Shown in pieces: positions 56,783 through 64,000 of a DNA stretch of 64,000 nucleotides. Position 1 is the stretch's first letter. Each line of letters starts with the position of its first letter. The stretch is taken from contig CAVVRF010000030.1 in the NCBI GenBank assembly GCA_963750535.1, forward strand, positions 27,193 through 91,192, given 5' to 3'. A program made the translations under genes and the position numbers. This stretch comes from JAKFWF01 sp963750535. GTDB taxonomy: Bacteria; Pseudomonadota; Alphaproteobacteria; Rhizobiales; Hyphomicrobiaceae. The notes under the pieces are model-generated. The model searched no databases. It was not told the origin of the DNA and was given only the letters and a program-made list of their open reading frames with translations.

Positions 56783-57424
56783 TCATTTTTGAGCCATGCG
56801 GACCGCACCTTGAGGCCGCGCGGGATTTCCCACCACGACAATCCCCTCGGGAACGTCCCGGGTGACCACTGCGCCGGCTCCCACCACGGCATCTGCGCCG
56901 ATAGACATCCCGGGGAGGATGACCGCTCCTGCCCCGACGGTTGCGCGCGCGCCGATGGTGATTTCACCAGCCAGCACGGCGCCAGGCCCGATCGAAACAT
57001 AATCGCCGAGCCTCGCGTGATGACCGACCGCGGCAGCCCAATTCACAAGCACGCCCTTGCCGAACGCGGATGCGCTTCCGACGACGCAGCCGGCGTTGAC
57101 ATAGAGGCCGTCGCCATGAGCAAAGCTCGATGGCAGTATCGATGTCGCGTCGAGCAGAGAAGCGTGCTGGCGGAATCCCATGGCCAGTGCTTCCTCGACC
57201 GCGGCCTTTCGATTGCCAGGACGGAACAGCGCAACCACAAAAGGCAGCGATTTGAGCGATGACGGAATGTCGTGCGGCTCGATGATCGGGTAGCCGGGGG
57301 TCGCACGGACGGGGGCTTCATGATTTCTGATGCCGGCGGCGATGCGAACACCTGCTCGTCTCGCCGTTTCTTCAACGTCGGCGATCAAGGCGGAGCCGAC
57401 ACCATAGATGACTATTTCGTGCAT
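56783..57424 (-). CDS. NeuD/PglD-type sugar O- or N-acyltransferase
   Basis: A 213-residue protein. An N-terminal PglB-like nucleotide fold (VIYGVGSALIADVEETARRAG) is followed by a left-handed beta helix of hexapeptide repeats (VGSASAFGKGVLVNWAAAVGHHARLGDYVSIGPGAVLAG). It acetylates an amino or hydroxyl group on an activated sugar. Its ATG overlaps the end of the FdtB-like gene by 13 bp, so the two are probably coupled. Confidence 0.83.
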   Translation of the reverse strand: MHEIVIYGVGSALIADVEETARRAGVRIAAGIRNHEAPVRATPGYPIIEPHDIPSSLKSLPFVVALFRPGNRKAAVEEALAMGFRQHASLLDATSILPSSFAHGDGLYVNAGCVVGSASAFGKGVLVNWAAAVGHHARLGDYVSIGPGAVLAGEITIGARATVGAGAVILPGMSIGADAVVGAGAVVTRDVPEGIVVVGNPARPQGAVRMAQK

Positions 57425-58524
57425 GCGCGTATCGCCTCGAAGACAAGTCCGGCGATCATCCTGGCGTCCTCGCCGACGACCTCGGGCTGGATCGGAAGGC
57501 TTAGGGTGCGCAGCGCGAGGGCATCCGTGTTTGGAAGCGCAGGCGTTGCGCAATCGTGAAATGCGGGCTGGCGATGGATGGGAATCTCATAGTGAATTCC
57601 TGATCCGATGCCAGCACGCGCGAGGTGAGCCATCACGGCAGCTCGGTTATCAACCTCGATACAATACTGGTGATGGACGGCGCCATCGCAATGGGCAGGC
57701 AATATCACGCGCCCCTCATCTTGCAGCGGCGAGAGTATCATCGAATAAACTTCCGCGTTCCGGCATCGCTCCCGGTTGCTGTCATCAAGGTGCGGCAAAA
57801 GGGTTCTCAGGATCGCCGCCTGCAACTCGTCCAATCGGGAGTTATAGCCGATCCGGTCGCTTACATGGCGCCGGTCGGACCAGCCATACTGGCGCAGCGA
57901 GCGCACGGTATTGGCGAGGTTTTCGCTACCGGTTGCCACCAACCCGCCGTCTCCGATGCAGCCGAGATTCTTCGTTGGATAGAAAGAGAAGGCGGCCAAA
58001 TCGCCGAACGTTCCGACTTTTCGACCATCGATATGGGCGCCGTGAGCTTGGGCACAGTCTTCCACCACCAGGAGACCATTGCGATGAGCAATCTCGACGA
58101 TTGCCGGCATGTCAGCCGGCTGACCGTAGAGGTGCACCGGAACGATGGCGACCGTGCGCTCGGTCACGGCTGCGCTTATCAGACCCGGTTCAAGACAACG
58201 GGATCGTGCGTCAATATCGACAAATCGTGGCGTTGCGCCTGTGAGCAGTATCGCGATGCCAGTCGCCGAAGCCGACATCGAGGTGGTGATCACCTCGGTT
58301 CCGGGACCCGCCCCTGCGGCGCGCAAGGCGAGCACCAGGGCGTCAGTGCCCGAATTCACGGCGATCGCCATCCTCACGCCAAGGTAGTCGGCGAACGCGT
58401 GCTCGAACGCCGCGACCTCCGGACCCAATATATAGGCCGGCGACATCACAACGCGCGCGATTGCCGCGTCGATCTCGCCGCGAAATCGCGCAATGCGACG
58501 ATCCGGTGCGGCTTGCGGGATCAT
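57412..58524 (-). CDS. DegT/DnrJ/EryC1/StrS sugar aminotransferase, FdtB-like
   Basis: A PLP aminotransferase of 370 residues that aminates a nucleotide-linked keto-sugar. The internal-aldimine Lys is in SFYPTKNLGCIGDGG; NSGTDALVLALRA and VVEDCAQAHGA are further landmarks. It lies 7 bp downstream of a 3,4-ketoisomerase gene. By analogy it makes dTDP-3-amino-3,6-dideoxyhexose, though the exact sugar is inference. The ATG at 58524 is preferred to one 30 bp upstream. Confidence 0.88.
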   Translation of the reverse strand: MIPQAAPDRRIARFRGEIDAAIARVVMSPAYILGPEVAAFEHAFADYLGVRMAIAVNSGTDALVLALRAAGAGPGTEVITTSMSASATGIAILLTGATPRFVDIDARSRCLEPGLISAAVTERTVAIVPVHLYGQPADMPAIVEIAHRNGLLVVEDCAQAHGAHIDGRKVGTFGDLAAFSFYPTKNLGCIGDGGLVATGSENLANTVRSLRQYGWSDRRHVSDRIGYNSRLDELQAAILRTLLPHLDDSNRERCRNAEVYSMILSPLQDEGRVILPAHCDGAVHHQYCIEVDNRAAVMAHLARAGIGSGIHYEIPIHRQPAFHDCATPALPNTDALALRTLSLPIQPEVVGEDARMIAGLVFEAIRACTK

Positions 58525-58531
58525 TGGTCTG

Positions 58532-59002
58532 TCATCGCCCGATCGTCGGAGCATCCGTGGGGGAATAGAATGCCTCCTCCGAGTATTCGATCTCGGAATA
58601 CAATTTGGACGACAGCACGAGCAAGATAGCGTTGGCGGTGAACGCCTGCAAATTGATCATTATACCCGGGCTTACATAGAGCCCTTTGGTCGGCCTGGAT
58701 AAATCGAAAGTCCCCACGGCTTGGCCATTGTCCACGACAACTCGTATCGATCCGTTAGCGGCCACCAGAACCGATTCACCCGAGACCGCGTGCCCGGCGC
58801 GGGCCCTGCCGCTTGGGACGTCGAAAATGTAGAACACGCGCTTGAGTATGAAAGGCAAACCTTGCTCGTGGTCCAAAGCGACAAGCGCGCCGCGACTGTC
58901 CCTGCGCACCGGCAGCTCGATCGGATACGCTCCTTGGAATTGCTCGCGCCGCGCCGCACTACCCAGCGTGTCGACAATTCTTGCATTCTGTTGACGCGAC
59001 AT
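58532..59002 (-). CDS. dTDP-sugar 3,4-ketoisomerase, FdtA/QdtA-like cupin
   Basis: A 156-residue WxcM-family cupin with the pattern GALVALDHEQGLPFILKRVFYIFDVPSGRARAGHA followed by YVSPGIMINLQAFTANAILLVLSS. It isomerises dTDP-4-keto-6-deoxyglucose to the 3-keto form. The rmlA and rmlB genes that feed it are not in this window. It heads the FdtA-FdtB-NeuD run on the minus strand, divergent from a glycosyltransferase with 108 bp between starts. Confidence 0.87.
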   Translation of the reverse strand: MSRQQNARIVDTLGSAARREQFQGAYPIELPVRRDSRGALVALDHEQGLPFILKRVFYIFDVPSGRARAGHAVSGESVLVAANGSIRVVVDNGQAVGTFDLSRPTKGLYVSPGIMINLQAFTANAILLVLSSKLYSEIEYSEEAFYSPTDAPTIGR

Positions 59003-59110
59003 CCAAACCCCCTATCTATCGATGTGGGCCAAGAGCGCAGGTCAGAACGCGAGACTCCTGCTTTCGGGCGAAGTCCATCAACTGGACGCTAGGGCGGCAA
59101 CGTAGGGGAC

Positions 59111-60587
59111 ATGCTGATCGGCCTCAACAAGTTTCGCCGGTGCGTGCAACGGCTAGGAGCCTATACGGCAGCCGTCCCTTTTGGGTGGTTTCTGTTGCGG
59201 GCGCATGTCGTTGCGCGATGCACGAGGCGCCACAGCTGGGTCTCGGAGGCCAACGTTTTCCACAACCTTTGTGTTGCATGGCTCCGCCGTAGCGAGAGCC
59301 GCTTGCCACCGCGCGCGGTGGAGAGAGCGGTGACCCTCGCAGGCGATGTCCTGCTGCTCGCCACGCAGCCCGAGCGCGAGTTGATCGCTGGTGCGGCATT
59401 TTTCGATCGCCTGGCCGGCGTCTCGCACTGCCGGATTTCCGAACGCCAGACCCGGCCACTCATGTCTCAAGAACCGGTTCCAAAGCGTGCAGCGCAAGGA
59501 CATGCGCGCGGACGCGTCTGCCATCTTGTGAGCGAGATCTATGCCGCGGGCGGCCATACCCGCGTTCTCGAAGACATCGTTCGGCTCACCCCAAACTGCG
59601 AGCACCTGGTGGTGGCAACTGACCCGGCCCATCGAGGCGCGGCGCACCTTCAAGGCGCGATGCGAACGGGCATTGACTGCACCGTGGTTGTTGTCGAGGG
59701 CAAAGGCACGCAACAGAAGCTCGAGAGTGGCTTGAAGTTGATCGAGCAGTTCGCCCCCGGAACGCTCTTTTCGTTCGGTCACCCCAACGATCCGGTCGTC
59801 GCGATGTTGCTGGCCGCGGCGCGGGTCCCGAAGCGCATTCACGTACATCATGCCGACCACAGCTATTCGCTAGTGCCGGCAAGGACGGACATCGCGGTGG
59901 CAGCTCTCTTTCCCAAGGCTGCGCAGGGCCTGAGGCAAGTCGGCATCGAGAACATAGTTCCGCTCCATGTCACATGCGCCGATCCCGAGCGTCACGTCGG
60001 CCCGGCGCTTTCGGCGCGAGGGCAATCCGGCTTCTTGACCGCCACATGCGGTGGCCAGCAGAAGTTTCGCGATCGACGGACACATCGATACCTCGACCTG
60101 CTACGCATCCAATTCACCGCACGGGACGGTCGCCACGTTCACATTGGTCCGCTGAATGCCGAGACGAAGAATGCCATAGAGACCCTTCAGCGTGAGCTGG
60201 GCCGTTCGGAAGCGTTCGAGCATGTGCCGTTCACACCCAATCTTGCGGTCACGCTCCAAGCACCTGCGTCCCGATGTCTATCTGGGCTCGTATCCCATGG
60301 GCGGCAAGCGGGCTTCCGTGGAAGCGATGGCCGCAAGCTGCCCGATTGCCGCCTGGGCCGATGAAGGGTTCCATTGTGCGGCCGACATCATCTACCCGCA
60401 GCATTTGAGCTATGGAGACATTTCCCAGCTCTACGCTGTTCTGCGAGATTTCAAAAAGGAGGATTACGATCGTCACGCGAAATGGTCGCGCGCGTACTTC
60501 GATGAGATGTATTCCGAGGATCGATTGACGACACGACTTGCTGAATTGCTGGCCATGCCGATTGGCACATCCATCAGTCTACACTGA
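59111..60587 (+). CDS. Glycosyltransferase-like protein, frame broken once
   Basis: A 491-residue protein after repair. Its N-terminal about 130 residues are not recognised. The middle carries VCHLVSEIYAAGGHTRVLEDIVRL, where the AGGHT loop is typical of GT-B nucleotide-sugar glycosyltransferases, and PKRIHVHHADHS. An extra C near 60256 shifts the frame before the C-terminal domain, which continues PDVYLGSYPMGGKRASVEAMAASCPIAAW in the second frame. Context with the dTDP-aminosugar genes makes transfer of that sugar plausible. Confidence 0.75.
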
Positions 60588-60751
60588 CCGCGCGGACAGT
60601 TGATCGCGCGGCTGGCTGGACTTCCCTGAACCATCAATCACCCGAGGCTTCGACCGACGCCGGCCCGTAGCCTCCAAGCACCTCGTCGACACGAGTGTTC
60701 CGGGTGCCGGCCAACAACGTACAATTCCAGGTCCGCCATATCGGCCTTATC

Positions 60752-61372
60752 TCATCTGGTCTCGGTTCTCGGTCTCAGTTTGCGCGGGGTCAGTAGATCC
60801 GCGCCGGTCTCCAGTTTGCGCGAGAGGAAAATAGCAGCATCGAGTTTTTGGAAACTTCGATTTCGGTAGAACCGCAGGGCCTCTTCGTTGTTCTCGGCCA
60901 CTTCGAGAACTATATGCGTGCAGCCGCGAAGGCGCGCCGCATGTTCTATCTGCTCGAACATGTAGGACCCGATTCCCAAGCCGTGATGGGCAGGGTGGAC
61001 GGCGATCTCGTCCACGAACAGGGGCCGCATGTCGCGCTTTTCGAAATAGCGGTAGTTCATCCAACTGTCGGAGCCAACAATCTCGTAGGCGTACTCTGCG
61101 TAGCCTACCAGCTCGAATTTGTTCCCGCGCTTGATCTCAAACACAAGCTGCTCAACACCTTCCTGCTCATAGATATCAACAAAGTGCTTCTTGAGCCGCG
61201 GCCGCTGGAACTCGACCGTCTCGCGATTCACGTCGCGAAACACCAATTTGAGAAACTCCCAGACTCGGTTGATATCACGTCGGTGCAACCTGCGCACTCG
61301 AAGCTCCAGCGCAGCATCAGTGCTATCCGCAGCTGATCCTTCTGTCGATTCTGAGCTATCACCAATCGGCAT
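60752..61372 (-). CDS. GNAT-family N-acetyltransferase
   Basis: A 206-residue protein with one GNAT domain. The acetyl-CoA motif A appears in FVDEIAVHPAHHGLGIGSYMFEQIEHAA and the later ENNEEALRFYRNRSFQKL supports the fold. The N-terminal about 30 residues are Ser/Asp-rich and perhaps disordered. The ATG at 61372 is preferred over a start 14 codons upstream. It is convergent with the glycosyltransferase and its substrate is unknown. Confidence 0.83.
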   Translation of the reverse strand: MPIGDSSESTEGSAADSTDAALELRVRRLHRRDINRVWEFLKLVFRDVNRETVEFQRPRLKKHFVDIYEQEGVEQLVFEIKRGNKFELVGYAEYAYEIVGSDSWMNYRYFEKRDMRPLFVDEIAVHPAHHGLGIGSYMFEQIEHAARLRGCTHIVLEVAENNEEALRFYRNRSFQKLDAAIFLSRKLETGADLLTPRKLRPRTETR

Positions 61373-61808
61373 CGTCTCTTGCCCTTTCGTTCGGCTCCAT
61401 CTGGCCTGCCCCACGAAGCGATATCGGCCCGTCGGCTCGCATGTTGGCTTGCTCCCCGCAAGTTGGGCAGTTTTTCTTTTGAAGGGATGTGCTCGTTCTA
61501 GTCTTGCCTTGCGGAGATGCGCAAGCGCGAAAGCGAGATCTCCGACTGGCCGAAGTCATCGAGATCGTCCCTGCCGCATCGGCTGCGCGCTGTCATCGCA
61601 GCATGGCCATCGAGCCAGTGAATTTGAATGAGCCTTGGGCGAGGACCGCGTACGGCAATTTCAATTTATTTCGCCTTTATGAAAGGGCCATCCCGCTCGC
61701 ATGGAATTTATACGCCCAGATGTGCAGTTATCGCTACGACGCGGGTCGATTGGCACGGATCAATGGCCGAGCAATCACTCGCCTTCGCTCGAGACGCGGA
61801 GGGAAAGC
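61373..61808. other. Gene-poor spacer before the small ORF and secDF
   Basis: About 435 bp without a supported gene. An open frame from 61489 of 180 codons overlaps the later small ORF in another frame but has no recognisable domain. AT-rich patches near 61620-61750 could carry a promoter for the downstream genes. Confidence 0.4.
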
Positions 61809-62069
61809 ATGCCTGACTTCCATGATCTGTGGGTTTGGATCGGCGAACTCAAGGAATCACTCCCTTTCGCGATTGCGGTTTCGGTTCTTCTCGCAAAGGT
61901 GCTTGCGTCAGTCGCTGACTGGGCGGAGCGCCATTTCGTTTCGGATCGAGTTCGAAGCGTCACAAGACCACGTTTACGACCGCCGTGCGTTGGAACACCA
62001 ACGTCCGATGTCAAAAAGCGCCGCTCACTGAGCACACCGTCTTCGTGCGCAGCGTATGTGATGCGGTAG
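61809..62069 (+). CDS. Possible small membrane protein
   Basis: An 86-residue frame with the strong ribosome site GGAGGG four bases before its ATG. Its first half (MPDFHDLWVWIGELKESLPFAIAVSVLLAKV) has a hydrophobic segment; the second half is basic and Ser-rich. It ends 31 bp before the SecDF start. No family is known. The good ribosome site is the main evidence. Confidence 0.35.
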   Translation: MPDFHDLWVWIGELKESLPFAIAVSVLLAKVLASVADWAERHFVSDRVRSVTRPRLRPPCVGTPTSDVKKRRSLSTPSSCAAYVMR

Positions 62070-62100
62070 CCGCCTGACAGGCCCCAACACCGGGATTTCA

Positions 62101-64000
62101 ATGCTGCATTTCTCGCGATCCAAGACGCTGCTGGTCATCGTGGCATGCTTGCTCGGTGTGCTGGTGTCTGCTCCAAACTTCCTTGCACCCGGCACTCTGC
62201 CAGCTTGGGTTCCGCAGCCGAGGATCAATCTCGGCCTCGACCTTCAGGGAGGCTCCCATCTGCTCCTGGAAGTCGACATGAAGACGGTGCTCAAGGAGCG
62301 GCTGGTCAATGTCCGGTCTGAAGTACGCCAAGCGCTTTCCAAGGCGCGCGTGCCTCATCGTGGCTTGAGCCTCGTTGACCAAGGTGTGAGTGTACAGCTC
62401 GCCTCCGAGCAGGAGGTCGTCGCAGCGCGTAAGGCGCTTGCGGACCTGTTGCAGACGCGAAGCGATGGACCGTCCAATGGTCTCATGTTCAATCATGAGG
62501 CAGACGGTGCCCGCTTGATCCTGACGCTGTCGCCGGTGGCCATCAGCGACATGGCCACCAAGGCGGTCGAACAATCGGTGTCAATCGTGCGACGCAGGAT
62601 CGATGAAACCGGCGTCAACGAGCCCATGGTTGCACGGCAGGGGCGCGACCGTATTCTCGTCGAGCTGCCAGGGCTATCCGACCCCGATCGCATTAAGCGT
62701 CTTCTCGGCTCGACCGCCAAAATGACGTTTCGCCTCGTGGCTCCACAAGGATCACAAGCCGACGGGGAGACGGAGCTCTTGCCCTACGCCAACAATGCAC
62801 ACGGCGCGGAGCGAGTTGCCGTTCGTCGGCAAATCGAGGTTGACGGGGCGAACTTGACCAGGGCCAGCGCCGGCCAAGACTCGCGCACCGGTGAATGGGT
62901 CGTGCACTTTGCGCTTGATCGCGTGGGCGCGAAGCGTTTCGCCGACGTAAGCACGCGCCATGTTGGTGAGCCGTTCGCCATTGTACTGGATGGCAAGGTG
63001 ATCAGCGCGCCGGTCATTCGCGAGCCGATCATTGGAGGTCAGGGGCAGATCAGCGGCAACTTCTCCGTTCAGGACGCCAACGATCTTGCAGTGTTGTTGC
63101 GCGCCGGCGCCTTGCCGGCTCGGCTGACCGTCATCGAGGAACGCTCGATCGGTCCCGGTTTGGGCGCCAACTCGATCAAGGCGGGGCTTCTGGCCATCGC
63201 TGCCGGCTTCATTTTCCTGGTTGGGTTCATCGTTGCCACTTACGGTCTATTCGGCATTTTTGCCGCTATCGCGCTTGTCGCAAACCTGGTCCTCACGCTC
63301 GCGGGATTGTCCGTGCTCGGGGCGACACTGACTCTCCCCGGAATTGCAGGCATTCTGCTTGCTCTGGGCATGGCCGTCGACGCCAACATTCTCATCAACG
63401 AGCGCGCACGCGAGGAAGCGCGCAAGACCAACGGCGTCATTTCGGCACTCGAGACCGGCTTCCGTCGCGCCTACCGGACGATTGTCGATGCGAACGTGAC
63501 CACGCTGATCAAGATGCTGATGCTGTTTGTGATCGGCACGGGGGCCATTCGTGGTTTTGCCATCACCATCAGTATGGGCATCCTGATCTCGATGTTCACC
63601 GCCATTGTGCTGGTCCGGTTGCTGATCTCTTATTGGTTGCGGGTAAAGCGGCCGAAGTCGTTGCAGATCGGCACCCGCTGGCACGTGTTTCCCGAAGGGA
63701 CGACGATCGCGTTCATGCGGGCTCGTAACTCTGGCCTCATTGCGTCAGCCGTCATCAGCCTCGCCTCACTCGGGCTTGCCTACTATCCCGGCCTCAGGAC
63801 GGGTGTCGAATTTGCTGGCGGCATTGTCGTTGAGGCACGTGCCTCCACATCCGTCGATCAGGCGGAGCTGCGCGACAAGCTCAGCCGGCTCGGCCTCGGG
63901 CCAGTCAAGTCCAGGAGTTCGGCTCGGTCAACGATGTGCTCCTGCGGTTCGAAGCATCCGCACGGCGGTAGTGCCGAGCAGCAATCAGCTGTCGCCAAGG
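62101..64000 (+). CDS. secDF: SecDF-type protein-export membrane protein, partial at window end
   Basis: Fusion of SecD and SecF, which use the proton gradient to aid Sec export. The ATG at 62101 starts a frame open to the window end. An N-terminal helix leads to NLGLDLQGGSHLLLEVD, a large periplasmic P1 domain, then SIGPGLGANSIKAG and a six-helix SecD core. SecF begins near 63680 and includes TGVEFAGGI. Near 63905 a C is missing, and near 63963 an extra C restores the frame, so about 20 codons between are misread. Ordinary SecD alone would end about 520 residues in; the frame goes on. Confidence 0.88.
   Translation, partial: MLHFSRSKTLLVIVACLLGVLVSAPNFLAPGTLPAWVPQPRINLGLDLQGGSHLLLEVDMKTVLKERLVNVRSEVRQALSKARVPHRGLSLVDQGVSVQLASEQEVVAARKALADLLQTRSDGPSNGLMFNHEADGARLILTLSPVAISDMATKAVEQSVSIVRRRIDETGVNEPMVARQGRDRILVELPGLSDPDRIKRLLGSTAKMTFRLVAPQGSQADGETELLPYANNAHGAERVAVRRQIEVDGANLTRASAGQDSRTGEWVVHFALDRVGAKRFADVSTRHVGEPFAIVLDGKVISAPVIREPIIGGQGQISGNFSVQDANDLAVLLRAGALPARLTVIEERSIGPGLGANSIKAGLLAIAAGFIFLVGFIVATYGLFGIFAAIALVANLVLTLAGLSVLGATLTLPGIAGILLALGMAVDANILINERAREEARKTNGVISALETGFRRAYRTIVDANVTTLIKMLMLFVIGTGAIRGFAITISMGILISMFTAIVLVRLLISYWLRVKRPKSLQIGTRWHVFPEGTTIAFMRARNSGLIASAVISLASLGLAYYPGLRTGVEFAGGIVVEARASTSVDQAELRDKLSRLGLGPVKSRSSARSTMCSCGSKHPHGGSAEQQSAVAK

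Overview
The window is GC-rich, densely coded DNA from an alphaproteobacterium, most likely Hyphomicrobiales (Rhizobiales) or a close relative. This rests on gene families and gene order recalled from that group: acnA divergent from ccmABCDG, ilvE next to a petP/petR-type regulatory pair and an EnvZ-like kinase, a DUF2066 gene divergent from purM, and an FDH3-type formate dehydrogenase island with DUF3305/DUF3306 genes. I see no rRNA, tRNA, CRISPR array, insertion sequence or phage gene.

Layout. 1-1642: the end of a 5-oxoprolinase operon (pxpB partial, pxpC). 1656-5324: a membrane GGDEF-EAL protein and a secreted pentapeptide-repeat protein. 5390-11346: aconitase and, divergently, the cytochrome c maturation genes ccmABCDG. 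11453-15510: a secreted papain-like peptidase, a CBS protein, a molybdopterin oxidoreductase and a small secreted protein. 15547-20262: ilvE, a MarR/response regulator/sensor kinase set and an IclR regulator. 20294-25404: Fe-S carrier Nfu, a stress protein, trpS, a prolyl-tRNA editing protein, thioredoxin-TPR, a Lon-substrate-domain protein and a Trm112-like protein. 25665-31504: an ACT-like protein, two small zincins, leuD, DUF2066, purM and mrp. 31590-43364: the formate dehydrogenase island. 43435-45891: a WD40-cytochrome c fusion and an unknown protein. 47112-50197: two glycosyltransferases. 50378-55129: a branched-chain amino acid type ABC transporter with a LivM-LivG-LivF triple fusion. 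55386-60587: a small membrane protein, a candidate structured RNA, an SDR, and a dTDP-sugar set (NeuD-like, FdtB-like, FdtA-like) with a glycosyltransferase. 60752-64000: a GNAT protein and a SecDF-type translocase cut by the window end.

How the genes work together. The formate dehydrogenase genes form the largest coherent block: catalytic alpha subunit, Fe-S beta subunit and cytochrome b gamma subunit, with a TorD-like chaperone fused to a DNA-binding domain, a small Tat-signal protein, DUF3306, DUF3305, two more uncharacterised proteins, a biotin/lipoate-ligase-like protein and a divergent multi-cluster ferredoxin. Several accessory genes overlap by 4 bp, so they are probably co-translated. 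The ccm genes and the two haem proteins (cytochrome c fusion and formate dehydrogenase gamma) fit an organism with an elaborate aerobic respiratory chain.

Quality caveat. Ten otherwise well-conserved genes or gene parts are broken by single-base length changes. Nearly all are +1 insertions, and many double a neighbouring base. Their conserved frames resume directly after the break, and removing one base (two in acnA) restores an uninterrupted reading frame ending at a stop. I read these as insertion-biased sequencing errors and annotate each such gene as one gene across the break.
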